NCBI GenBank assembly: GCA_037034305.1
Contig: JBAGJY010000007.1
Coordinates: 186,001-250,000, forward strand
DNA from: Streptantibioticus_A sp037034305
Lineage (GTDB): Bacteria; Actinomycetota; Actinomycetes; Streptomycetales; Streptomycetaceae
Direction: 5' to 3'
DNA: 64,000 nt
The notes below the pieces were generated by a model. The model saw only the letters and a list, made by a program, of their open reading frames with translations. It ran no database searches and was not told the DNA's origin. Of this stretch, positions 7,635 to 15,989 are shown in pieces. The translations under genes and the position numbers were made by a program. Every line of letters begins with the position of its first letter. The stretch's first letter is position 1.

Positions 7635-8933
7635 TCAGGCCCTGCGCCGACGCCCCCTGCGGTGCGAACGCCGCGGGCGGTCCGCGCAGACCACCAGGGC
7701 CGCCAGCACCGTGGTCAGTGGGACGGACGCGACCAGCCCGATGCTGCCCACCAGGGTGCGCACCACCTCCTCGGCGACGATCTCGCTGTTCGCCACCGTC
7801 GCCACCCCGCTGCGCGCGATGGAGAAGAGCAGCAGCAGCGGCAGCGAGGCGCCCGCGTAGGCCATCACCAGGGTGTTCACCACGGAAGCGATGTGGTCGC
7901 GGCCGATGCGCATGCCCGCGCCGTACAACCGGCGCCAACCGGCCGCCGGATCAGCGTCCTTCAGCTCCCACACCGCCGCCACCTGCGTCACCGTCACGTC
8001 GTCGAGCACCCCGAGGGAGCCGATGATGACGCCCGCCAGCAGCAGGCCGCGGATCTCGATGCCCGGATACAGGGTGTGCACCAGACCGGTCTCATCGGAG
8101 GTGTCGCCGGTCAGCAGTGCCCAGTCGATGAACACCGAGCCCAGCAGCCCGATCAGCAGCAGCGAGCACAGGGTGCCGAGCACCGCCACCGAGGTACGGG
8201 CGCCCACGCCATGGCACAGATAGAGCGCCACCAGCATGATCGTGCTGGCCCCGACCACCGCGACCAGCAGTGGGTTGCGGCCCTGGAGGATCGCCGGAAG
8301 CACGAACAGGGTCAGCACGGCGAAGCTGATCACCAGCGCCACCAGCGCCGTCACCCCCCGCAGCCGTCCCACCGCGACCACCGTCAGCGCGAACACCGCG
8401 GCCAGCGCGGCCATCGGGACCGAACGGTCGACGTCCACGACCGAGTACCGCAGACTCGGCGGAGCGCCCGGCGAGTAGGCGACCACCACCCGCTGTCCGG
8501 CGGTGTAGCGGCGCAGTTGGCCCGGCTGCACGACCTCGGGGAACGTGTGGCCGATGTCCTTGCCGGAAGTCACCCGCACGACGGTGTGCTGGCAGACGCC
8601 CGAAGTGGCGGTCGATATCGGCCCGTTGGCGCACGGCCTGTTGTCCACCCGGATGACCTGGGCCTGTTGTGTCTGCTGGTCGAAGCCGACGCCGGTGTGC
8701 GGGTGCGCCGGTGCGCCGTTCGGCCACAGCACGGCCAGGCCGATGGCGACGGCCGCGGCGAACGGGACCAGGATCGCGGCGATCAGCTTGCGCAGGTGCG
8801 CGGAGACCGGATGGGCCGGGCCGTGCGCATGGCCGTGGCAGTGCCCGCGGGGGCGGGCACGGGCCGGGTCCGCGCCAACGGGGTGCGGCGCGCGGGTGAT
8901 GCCTGCCGTATCCGACGTGTCCGTCGTGTCCAC
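7635..8933 (-). CDS. YibE/F family membrane protein
   Basis: This 432-residue protein has a His-rich N-terminus (GHCHGHAHG), one membrane helix, an external domain of about 110 residues and then seven or eight helices with the YibE/F core (GASTIMLVALYLCHG and SLGVLDDVTVTQ). YibE/F proteins are permease-like and of uncertain substrate; metal transport has been suggested. The start is a GTG at 8933 reading VDTTDTSDTAG, because no ATG lies in frame upstream; a Shine-Dalgarno sequence is not evident. It is divergent from thiC and heads the flotillin operon. Confidence 0.82.
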   Translation of the reverse strand: MDTTDTSDTAGITRAPHPVGADPARARPRGHCHGHAHGPAHPVSAHLRKLIAAILVPFAAAVAIGLAVLWPNGAPAHPHTGVGFDQQTQQAQVIRVDNRPCANGPISTATSGVCQHTVVRVTSGKDIGHTFPEVVQPGQLRRYTAGQRVVVAYSPGAPPSLRYSVVDVDRSVPMAALAAVFALTVVAVGRLRGVTALVALVISFAVLTLFVLPAILQGRNPLLVAVVGASTIMLVALYLCHGVGARTSVAVLGTLCSLLLIGLLGSVFIDWALLTGDTSDETGLVHTLYPGIEIRGLLLAGVIIGSLGVLDDVTVTQVAAVWELKDADPAAGWRRLYGAGMRIGRDHIASVVNTLVMAYAGASLPLLLLFSIARSGVATVANSEIVAEEVVRTLVGSIGLVASVPLTTVLAALVVCADRPRRSHRRGRRRRA

Positions 8934-9008
8934 CCGCAGATCATGGCAAGGGCCCCTGGCGCCGCGCCCGGGTGACCCGCTAGCGTTGTGCGTACCTTTG
9001 CAATCGCG

Positions 9009-9118
9009 GGAGCTCGGAGCACCGGGCTGAGAGGGCGCTGACCTCCGTACCACGGAACGTACGGAATCCGCTGCGTCGACCGCTGAACCTGTTACCGGGT
9101 AATGCCGGCGTAGGGAGT
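9009..9118 (+). promoter_or_regulatory. TPP riboswitch (THI element) in the thiC leader
   Basis: The conserved parts appear in order: CTGAGA at 9027-9032, a central hairpin, GCTGAACCTG, and TAATGCCGGCGTAGGGA ending just before the start codon. The 3' end of the aptamer holds the AGGGAG that serves thiC as ribosome binding site. Thiamine pyrophosphate binding is therefore expected to block translation initiation. Confidence 0.95.
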
Positions 9119-9125
9119 GGGTCTC

Positions 9126-10883
9126 ATGACCATGCAGGATGCACGCACGCCTGAAAACTCCTCGGAGATCGGGTGGCACAAGGGCTACCTCGAAGGATCC
9201 CGTCCGGACCTTCGGGTGCCCGTGCGCCGGGTGCACCTCACCAACGGCCGTGACGTGACGCTGTACGACACCTCCGGCCCGTACACCGACCCCAACATCG
9301 AGACCGATGTGCGGCGTGGCCTCGCCCCGCTCCGGGAGAACTGGATCATCGCCCGGGGAGACACCGAGGAGTACCCGGGCCGTGAGCTGCGTCCCGAGGA
9401 CGACGGGCTCAAGCACACCTCTCCGCGCGGTGGTCTGCGCAACCTGGACGCGGTCTTCCCCGGACGGCCGCGACTGCCCCGCCGAGGCCGCGACGGCCAG
9501 GCGGTGACCCAGCTCGCCTACGCCAGGCGCGGTGAGGTCACCGCCGAGATGGAGTACGTGGCGCTGCGCGAGGGGGTCTCCCCCGAGGTGGTCCGCGAGG
9601 AGATCGCGGCCGGGCGCGCCGTGCTGCCCGCCAACGTCAACCACCCGGAGATCGAGCCGATGATCATCGGCAAGCGGTTCCTGGTGAAGGTCAACGCCAA
9701 CATCGGCAACTCCGCGGTCACTTCCTCCATCGAGGAGGAGGTGGAGAAGATGACCTGGGCGACGCGTTGGGGCGCCGACACGGTCATGGACCTGTCCACC
9801 GGCCGCAACATCCACACCACCCGCGAGTGGGTGCTGCGCAACTCGCCGGTCCCGATCGGCACCGTGCCGCTCTACCAGGCGCTGGAGAAGGTGGACGGCA
9901 AGGCCGAGGAACTCACCTGGGACATCTACAAGGACACCGTCATCGAGCAGGCCGAACAGGGCGTCGACTACATGACGGTGCACGCCGGGGTGCTGCTGCG
10001 GTACGTACCGCTGACGGCCCGGCGCAAGACCGGCATCGTCTCCCGCGGCGGCTCGATCATGGCCGCGTGGTGCCTGGCGCACCACAAGGAGAGCTTCCTC
10101 TACGAGAACTTCGAGGAGCTCTGCGAGATCCTGCGCGCCTACGACATCACGTTCTCGCTGGGCGACGGCCTGCGACCGGGCTCCATCGCGGACGCCAACG
10201 ACGAGGCGCAGTTCGCGGAGCTGCGTACGCTCGGCGAGCTGAACCAGATCGCCAAGTCGCATGACGTGCAGACGATGATCGAGGGCCCGGGCCATGTCCC
10301 GATGCACAAGATCAAGGAGAACATCGACCTCCAGCAGGAGATCTGCGAGGAGGCGCCGTTCTACACCCTCGGCCCGCTGACCACCGATGTCGCGCCGGGG
10401 TACGACCACATCACCTCCGGCATCGGCGCGGCGATGATCGGCTGGTGGGGCACGGCCATGCTCTGCTACGTGACTCCCAAGGAGCACCTGGGACTTCCGG
10501 ACCGCGACGACGTGAAGACCGGTGTCATCACGTACAAGATCGCGGCCCATGCGGCGGACCTGGCCAAGGGCCACGCCGGTGCCCAGGAGTGGGACGACGC
10601 GCTGTCCGACGCGCGCTTCGAGTTCCGCTGGGAGGACCAGTTCAACCTGGCCCTGGACCCCGACACGGCCCGCTCGTTCCACGACGCGACCCTCCCCGCC
10701 GAGCCCGCGAAGACGGCCCACTTCTGCTCGATGTGCGGGCCGAAGTTCTGCTCGATGAAGATCTCGCAGGACATCCGCCGGGAGCACGGTGGCACGGCTG
10801 AGGAGATCGAGGCCGGAATGGCGGAGAAGTCAAAGGAGTTCGCGGCGAGCGGCAACCGGGTGTACCTGCCCATCGCGGACTGA
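9126..10883 (+). CDS. thiC: phosphomethylpyrimidine synthase ThiC
   Basis: ThiC is a radical-SAM enzyme that converts aminoimidazole ribotide to HMP phosphate in thiamine synthesis. The 585-residue protein has the family landmarks YTDPNIETDVRRGLAPLR, GNSAVTSSIEEEVEK, RNIHTTREWVLRNSPVPIGTVP, and the C-terminal CxxCxxxxC cluster at C534, C537 and C542 (CSMCGPKFC), which holds a 4Fe-4S cluster. The ATG at 9126 is nine bases after the AGGGAG of the riboswitch. It is monocistronic, with a terminator 17 bases after the stop codon. Confidence 0.97.
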   Translation: MTMQDARTPENSSEIGWHKGYLEGSRPDLRVPVRRVHLTNGRDVTLYDTSGPYTDPNIETDVRRGLAPLRENWIIARGDTEEYPGRELRPEDDGLKHTSPRGGLRNLDAVFPGRPRLPRRGRDGQAVTQLAYARRGEVTAEMEYVALREGVSPEVVREEIAAGRAVLPANVNHPEIEPMIIGKRFLVKVNANIGNSAVTSSIEEEVEKMTWATRWGADTVMDLSTGRNIHTTREWVLRNSPVPIGTVPLYQALEKVDGKAEELTWDIYKDTVIEQAEQGVDYMTVHAGVLLRYVPLTARRKTGIVSRGGSIMAAWCLAHHKESFLYENFEELCEILRAYDITFSLGDGLRPGSIADANDEAQFAELRTLGELNQIAKSHDVQTMIEGPGHVPMHKIKENIDLQQEICEEAPFYTLGPLTTDVAPGYDHITSGIGAAMIGWWGTAMLCYVTPKEHLGLPDRDDVKTGVITYKIAAHAADLAKGHAGAQEWDDALSDARFEFRWEDQFNLALDPDTARSFHDATLPAEPAKTAHFCSMCGPKFCSMKISQDIRREHGGTAEEIEAGMAEKSKEFAASGNRVYLPIAD

Positions 10884-10899
10884 CGTTGGACGTTGGGAG

Positions 10900-10930
10900 G
10901 CGGTGCTCCAACTGCGCGGAGCACCGCTTT
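10900..10930 (+). terminator. thiC terminator
   Basis: GCGGTGCTCC (10900-10909) pairs with GGAGCACCGC (10918-10927), an 8-base loop, then TTT. Confidence 0.8.
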
Positions 10931-11024
10931 CCCGGATCGCCAGCGCCGTTCAAGTACCCGTTTTCTGTGGGCTATTAGGCGGGCGGCGCCTACGGTCCCG
11001 TCCGGAACCGCTGTCGGGGTCGTG

Positions 11025-11675
11025 TCAGTGGTGACGGTGGCCGCACCAGCGGGGGGCGTGGCCGAGGGTGCGGACATAGCGCGCGGAGGACCAGCCGTAC
11101 GTGCCGTCGGTCAGCAGGTACCAGCGCGGGTTGCCGTTGATCGACTCGCCCCTGACCGCGCAACGGATCCTGAGAATCGAGCCGTTGGCGTGCCAGCCGA
11201 CGACACGGCTGTGTGTGGTCGGGCGCTGGCGGACGTTGAGGCCGTGACGGGCGATGACGCGGCCCCGGTAGTGGTGGTGCCGCGCGTTGTGCAGGCGGTG
11301 GTCGTCGTGACGGCGGCCGTGGTGGTGACGGTGGTCGCGGCCGTGGTTGTAGCCGCCCTCACCTCTGTGGTCGCGGTCATGGTCACCTCTGTGGTCACGG
11401 TCGTGGTCGTAACCGCCGTCTCCGCGGTGGTCGCGGTCGTGGTCGTGTCCGTGGTCGTAGCCGCCGTCTCCGCGGTGGTCGCGGTCGTGGTCGCGACCGT
11501 GATCACGGCCGTGGTCGCCGTCGTGGCGGCCACCGTGGGGGTAGGGGTCGTCGCTGGGGGAGGACACGGGGGCCGGGCGCACGTCGGCGACGGCGGGGAC
11601 GACGGCGGTGGCGGTGAGGAACGCGCTCGCGGCGACGGCGATGAGGGCCCTGTTGAGCTTCGACTGCGGAACCAT
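11025..11675 (-). CDS. secreted His/Asp-repeat protein with SH3-like domain
   Basis: This 216-residue protein has a signal peptide (residues 1-30, cleavage near AVADV), a middle region (about 46-136) built of repeats such as DHDRDHRGDGGYDH, and a C-terminal bacterial SH3-type domain (about 138-208, RHGLNVRQRPTTHSRVVGW and TYGWSSARYVRTLG). SH3 domains of this kind usually bind cell wall. The His/Asp stretch is expected to chelate divalent metals such as zinc, nickel or cobalt. The precise function is unknown. It converges on thiC, from which it is separated by a terminator. Confidence 0.75.
   Translation of the reverse strand: MVPQSKLNRALIAVAASAFLTATAVVPAVADVRPAPVSSPSDDPYPHGGRHDGDHGRDHGRDHDRDHRGDGGYDHGHDHDRDHRGDGGYDHDRDHRGDHDRDHRGEGGYNHGRDHRHHHGRRHDDHRLHNARHHHYRGRVIARHGLNVRQRPTTHSRVVGWHANGSILRIRCAVRGESINGNPRWYLLTDGTYGWSSARYVRTLGHAPRWCGHRHH
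11330..11528 (-). repeat. in-gene tandem repeats encoding DH/DR/GGY units
   Basis: Near-perfect short repeats (CGACCACGACCGCGACCAC in coding sense) tandemly encode the DHDRDH blocks. Copies differ by a few bases, and repeat-number variation between strains is likely. Confidence 0.75.
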
Positions 11676-11925
11676 CTGCTCACTCCTGGGAACGGAAGAC
11701 CGACCCGTCCGCGACGTGTGCCGAAGGGCCCGCGGACCGGCAGGTGGGTGGGGTGGGGGAAGTCCTGGTGCACACCGAAGCTAGTTCGCGGTGTGCTGGA
11801 TGCCCCTCAACGCCTGGTGTGATAGGCCGATTAACCACCCGTCTGCCAAGTTCGCGCAGGTCATGGCGGGCGGCCGGATCCCCATCCGGTCGCCCTGGCA
11901 TGTCGGTGCGGGGCCTGCGAGCGGG

Positions 11926-12780
11926 TCAGCCGCGCCCGGTGTCCGAGTCGCCGAAGTCGGAGGCGCCGAAGTCCGGGCTGGAGTATCGCGGGCTGCTGAA
12001 CCGCGGCGGACGGGAGTCCGGTTCCTCGCCGCCGGGGCTGGAGAACCCGGGGCGCGAGTACCCCAGACCGTGCGGCATGCGGGGCCGGTCGTCCGCGGAC
12101 GCGCCCTTGGAGCGCGGTGGTTCCGCGCCGGAGTCGGCCCGTGCGCTGCTGGCCTGCGCCTCACGCAGGAACGGCAGCATGCCGCGCTCCAGCAGCGCAG
12201 TGAGCCAGGCGTCCCTGGCCGCCATGACCTCCGCAGGGTCGTCGTTCCCGGTGGCCCGGATCGCCGACGAGCCATCGCGCAGCGCGGTCAGCACCAGGCC
12301 GACCGTGCCCGCCAGCACCCCGGCACCGGCGATCGCCAGGAACAGCCAGCCCGCCGTGCGCAGCGGTGCCGCTAACGCGGGCTCCGGGTCCATCGCCGCC
12401 AGCACATAGCCGACCAGCAGGAAGATCAACGCGGCGGTACCGGCCAGGATCGGGGTCAGCACCGCCACGATGGCGAACAGACCGGCACCGCCCGAGTTGT
12501 CCCCCGCGCCGCCGCCCGCCGTGGCGTGCCCGGTGTCGGCGCGCGGCGGCGCGGGGACGAGGGCGCGCTGCGCCTCGCGCACCCGCAGGTAGTGGTCGTA
12601 CTCGGCGGCGGCGCACGCCGAGATGGCGGCGGTGGCACTGAGCGCCATGGTGCGCAGCTGTTCGGAGCTGAGCCGGGTGCCGTTGGCGGCGGGTGTCTCC
12701 GCCGCCGCTCGCAGTGCCTCGTCGAGGACCCGCTCGAACTCCGGGCGGTCTTCGGTCAGCAGGTGCGGAGCGCTGTTCAT
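11926..12780 (-). CDS. two-helix membrane protein, unknown function
   Basis: This 284-residue protein has an N-terminal soluble part containing LSSEQLRTMALSATAAISACAAAEY, a Gly-rich linker, two membrane segments (about residues 97-127 and 138-165) and a disordered C-terminal tail rich in Ser/Pro with repeated FSSP or YSSP. I do not recognise the family. The ATG at 12780 is preferred since GGGGGA lies six bases upstream; an ATG two codons earlier (12786) is also possible. It lies head-to-head with nothing obvious, about 250 bp from the His/Asp protein. Confidence 0.65.
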   Translation of the reverse strand: MNSAPHLLTEDRPEFERVLDEALRAAAETPAANGTRLSSEQLRTMALSATAAISACAAAEYDHYLRVREAQRALVPAPPRADTGHATAGGGAGDNSGGAGLFAIVAVLTPILAGTAALIFLLVGYVLAAMDPEPALAAPLRTAGWLFLAIAGAGVLAGTVGLVLTALRDGSSAIRATGNDDPAEVMAARDAWLTALLERGMLPFLREAQASSARADSGAEPPRSKGASADDRPRMPHGLGYSRPGFSSPGGEEPDSRPPRFSSPRYSSPDFGASDFGDSDTGRG

Positions 12781-13029
12781 GTACATCCCCCGATGCTCCG
12801 TTCCCCTCCGACCTGCCATGTCCCGGTCCGGGCGCCGGGGCGGCTGGGCGAAAGCGGAAGGCGAGCGTATGACGGATAAACCGATGGTAGAGCGCGGCAC
12901 TGACACGGTGACAGAGTGTTTACCGAATTCGGCTGCTCAGGCTGGTACTTACGGTCCTTCCAGATCGGGATCTGTCCGGCCCGCGTGGATTGCCCGGCTG
13001 CCGGGGATCTCTGCGGTAAGTGGCCAAAG

Positions 13030-14286
13030 CTATACGGTGAGCGGCAGTTGGGCCACCAGCAGCTTGCCCTCCATCGTCACCCCGCCGTCCATCGCGACCG
13101 CGAGGTCGTCGGCGTAGACGTGCGGTCCGGACACCACCGGCGCGCTGCCCTCGCCACCGTCCTCGGTGCCCACCTCGCCCAGCAGATACGGGATGGGGCT
13201 GTGGCCGTGGACGACGCGCTGTCCGCCGTAGGCGTCGAGGAGTTCGCGCACCGCCGAGGTGCCCGCGTCGCCGCGGAAGGCGAAGCGCTTGGTGAACTTG
13301 CGGAACAGCTCCCAGCATTCGTCGGCGTCAGCGCGTTGCAGCACGCCGGTCACCGCGTCGTTGACCGCGTCGATGCTGGTGCCGTACTCCAGGTACGCGG
13401 TGGTGTCGGAGTGCAGCAGCAGGTGGTCGTCCTCCAGCGCCACCGCGTCCAGCCGGGACATCCAGGCCACGTGGTGGTCCTGGAGGCGCTCCATGTCGGT
13501 GGGCTGGCCGCCGTTGAGCCGCCAGGCGGCGAGGAACGAGGCGGTTCCGGCGGTGGAGTTGACGGGTGTGTCGTCGAACTTCTTGGCGCCGATCAGCAGC
13601 AGTTCGTGGTTGCCCATCAGCGCCTTCGTGTAGCCGCCCGCGGCGGCGGCCTCGGCGGACAACTGCATCACCAGGTCGATGACGCCGACGCCGTCCGGGC
13701 CCCGGTCGGTGAAGTCGCCGAGGAACCACAGCCGGGCACGCCCCGCCGACCAGTGCCCTTCGGCGTCGATGAGCCCCTCGGCGTGCAGTGCGGCGCGCAG
13801 CTCGTCGAGGTAGCCGTGCACATCGCCGACGACGTACAGCGGTCCCGGCGGCGCCTCCTCCGGGTCGGGCACGGTCTCCAGTTGGACGGTCGGCGTGTAC
13901 TCGGCGCGCTGGACCACGGGCAGGTCATGGGCGGTCGGCGTGTACTCGACCACGGGCGGCGCGGGCGGGGCCGCCGACCCCGCGGGCGGGAAGCCTGGCG
14001 TGGCCGGGGCACCGGTGAGGCCGGGCGCCAACGGCGGCCCCGGCGGAAGGGCCTGGCCGGTCATGGCGGACGGGCCGGAAGCGGTGGAGAAGCCGGGCGG
14101 CGGCTGGAGCACGGGGAAGGCGGTCGCCTCCTCGAACACCGTCGGGCCGTCCGGAAACGCCCTCGCGCTCTGCGGATAGGCGGGAGGCAGTTCCACGCCC
14201 GGCGGAACGACAGGCTCGGCCGGGTGCCAGCTCCCCGACGCACTCGCCCCGGGCGTTACGGGTTCCTGACCGGCCCCCTGAGTCAT
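13030..14286 (-). CDS. metallophosphoesterase (calcineurin-like)
   Basis: The N-terminal 145 residues are a Pro/Ala-rich low-complexity tail with two near-identical VVEYTPT / RAEYTPT repeats; the rest is a metallophosphoesterase domain. The metal-binding motifs are GDVHG, GDFTDRG, GNHE and GHSP, in order. Such enzymes hydrolyse phosphomonoesters, dinucleoside polyphosphates or phosphoproteins; the substrate here is unknown. I start at the ATG at 14286 because GGAGGGG is directly upstream; an ATG at 14364 lacks a ribosome binding site. Confidence 0.85.
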   Translation of the reverse strand: MTQGAGQEPVTPGASASGSWHPAEPVVPPGVELPPAYPQSARAFPDGPTVFEEATAFPVLQPPPGFSTASGPSAMTGQALPPGPPLAPGLTGAPATPGFPPAGSAAPPAPPVVEYTPTAHDLPVVQRAEYTPTVQLETVPDPEEAPPGPLYVVGDVHGYLDELRAALHAEGLIDAEGHWSAGRARLWFLGDFTDRGPDGVGVIDLVMQLSAEAAAAGGYTKALMGNHELLLIGAKKFDDTPVNSTAGTASFLAAWRLNGGQPTDMERLQDHHVAWMSRLDAVALEDDHLLLHSDTTAYLEYGTSIDAVNDAVTGVLQRADADECWELFRKFTKRFAFRGDAGTSAVRELLDAYGGQRVVHGHSPIPYLLGEVGTEDGGEGSAPVVSGPHVYADDLAVAMDGGVTMEGKLLVAQLPLTV

Positions 14287-14506
14287 CGACCCCTCCACCT
14301 TCGCGCCGCTGTGCACCGCCGCCGCGCCCCGCGCGGCCTGCGCCGACGCGTCGTCCGGTGTCATCCGCCCATCATAGGAATGCCGCTCTCGCGTTGCGAC
14401 GCACCTGCCGCCTGCCAATTGGGGCGGAGCGGACAATATCCGTGAAATTATCCGCGTGCTGTCTCCGGGACACCGTGAAGACGACTGCCGGACCGCCGAA
14501 TTCCGT

Positions 14507-15604
14507 TCAATCGTCGTCCGGAGAGCGTGGTGGGCTCACCGTGGTGCGCGGGGAACGCCGCTGCGAGGACGCCCGCACGATCAGGTCGGTCGGCATCACC
14601 TGCGCCACCGGACGACCCGCGCCCACCCCCTCGATCGCGTCGATCAGCAACTGGACGACCGCGGTGCCGATCCGGCCGGGCTTGAGGGAGAGTGTGCTGA
14701 TCGGCGGTTCGGTGGTGGCGTAGGCCGCGCGTTCGCTGCAGCAGACCAGCAGCAGGTCCTCCGGGACGCGCAGTCCGTACCGCCTGGCCGCGGCCAGCAG
14801 GTCGGTGCCGTTGGGGTCGAACAGGCCGTACACCGCGTCGGGCCGGTCGGGCCTGGCCAGCAGCCGGTCGGCGGCGACCGCGCCCGCGCAGGGATCGTGC
14901 GCGGGGTACGCCTCGTAGACCGGCTCCTGTCCCACGCGCTCGCACCAGTTGAGGTAGGCGGTGGTCGACAGCCGGGTGTACGTGTCGGTGCTGGTGCCGG
15001 TCAGCAGGCCGATGCGCCGGGCGCCGGAGTCCGCGAGATGTTCGAGGATGCCGAGAACGGCCTGTTCGTGATCGTTGTCCACCCAGGCGTGCACCGGAAG
15101 GTTGCCCGCGGGGCGGCCGTCGCTCACCACCGGGATGCCCTGCCGGACCAGGTCGGCGACCACCGGGTCGTGGTCCGACGGATCGATGACGACCGTGCCG
15201 TCCAGCGCGACATTGCTCCAGACATCGTGGCGGGAGGACGCGGGAAGGATCACCAGGGCGTAGCCACGGGCCAGGGCGGCCGAGGTCGCGGCACGTGCCA
15301 TCTCGGCGAAGTAGGCGAACTCGGTGAAGGTGAAAGGTTCTTCCCCGTATGTGGTCACCGTCAAGCCGATCAGCCCGGATCTACCCGTGCGCAGTGTCCG
15401 CGCTGCGGCAGACGGGCGATAGCCCAGTCGGTTCGCGACCTCGCGGACGTGGCGACGGGTAGTGTCGGGCAGACGGCCTTTGCCGTTGAGTGCGTCGGAG
15501 ACAGTGGTGATCGAGACCCCGGCCGCGGCTGCCACGTCCCGGATCCCCGCTCGCTCCAGCCGGCGCCCGGACCGGCTCGCCTGGTGGTTACCTGCTGCTG
15601 TCAT
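14507..15604 (-). CDS. LacI family transcriptional regulator
   Basis: This 365-residue protein has a LacI-type helix-turn-helix (about residues 20-45, IRDVAAAAGVSITTVSDALNG with the hinge helix RTLRTGRSGLIGL) followed by a periplasmic-binding-protein-like sensor domain (LTVTTYGEEP to the C-terminus, with DGTVVIDPSD). It most likely represses a carbohydrate gene, but no sugar operon is adjacent. It is divergent from hisC. The effector cannot be deduced. Confidence 0.88.
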   Translation of the reverse strand: MTAAGNHQASRSGRRLERAGIRDVAAAAGVSITTVSDALNGKGRLPDTTRRHVREVANRLGYRPSAAARTLRTGRSGLIGLTVTTYGEEPFTFTEFAYFAEMARAATSAALARGYALVILPASSRHDVWSNVALDGTVVIDPSDHDPVVADLVRQGIPVVSDGRPAGNLPVHAWVDNDHEQAVLGILEHLADSGARRIGLLTGTSTDTYTRLSTTAYLNWCERVGQEPVYEAYPAHDPCAGAVAADRLLARPDRPDAVYGLFDPNGTDLLAAARRYGLRVPEDLLLVCCSERAAYATTEPPISTLSLKPGRIGTAVVQLLIDAIEGVGAGRPVAQVMPTDLIVRASSQRRSPRTTVSPPRSPDDD

Positions 15605-15989
15605 GGCAGGCCGATAGTAGGGCTCGGGCGGTCCGGTGGCGGACGCTGGCGAAGGGCGATGTGCAGTGACGTTTCTGCATATGCGTGGGGCCGGTCCTGC
15701 CTTGAAATGCCAGGCAGGACAAGGGATTTGGGCCCTCTGGTTGGTTGTACGGTCCGCTTGACTCGCCGTGTGGGCCCGTTTTTCGGGGCGTTCCACCTCA
15801 CCTGTACGAGGGATGCGCGCCAGGGCACACGCCACCGGCGTGCGCCGGGGCACATCACCCCTCCCATTTGACGCACGCCCCCTCTTAGGGTGTGTGCAGC
15901 GGGTGCGAGCAGCCGCTGAGTACGGCGTGACAGTACGGACGGCCGCCATCGGCCGCCCGTGCTCCCGGGATGGTCGAGGAGGACCTACG
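15605..15989. other. 385-bp intergenic region between the LacI gene and hisC
   Basis: Both promoters must lie here. I see a 9-bp inverted repeat at 15694-15720, and a TTGACG at 15868-15873 that may be a -35 element for hisC. No coding frame in this stretch looks real. Confidence 0.5.
15694..15720. repeat. orphan inverted repeat
   Basis: GTCCTGCCT (15694-15702) pairs with AGGCAGGAC (15712-15720) over a nine-base loop. No gene ends here, so it may be an operator, perhaps of the LacI protein, or the terminator of an unseen small transcript. Confidence 0.45.

Noticed and set aside
5485..7860. A 791-codon plus-strand frame opposite the flotillin gene
   Set aside because: It has low-complexity Arg/Gly/Leu composition and mirrors the Ala/Glu coiled coil of the flotillin on the other strand.
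7635..10787. A 1050-codon open frame on the minus strand across thiC
   Set aside because: The part opposite thiC has no family features and is the shadow of a high-GC coding strand; only the YibE/F part (7635-8933) is kept.
11330..11528. CRISPR-like array
   Set aside because: The repeats are short, continuous, in frame and encode a protein; there are no spacers or cas genes.
10893..11822. A Val-rich plus-strand frame (runs of VVV and AVV)
   Set aside because: It is the reverse complement of the His/Asp repeats; the minus strand has a signal peptide and an SH3 domain.
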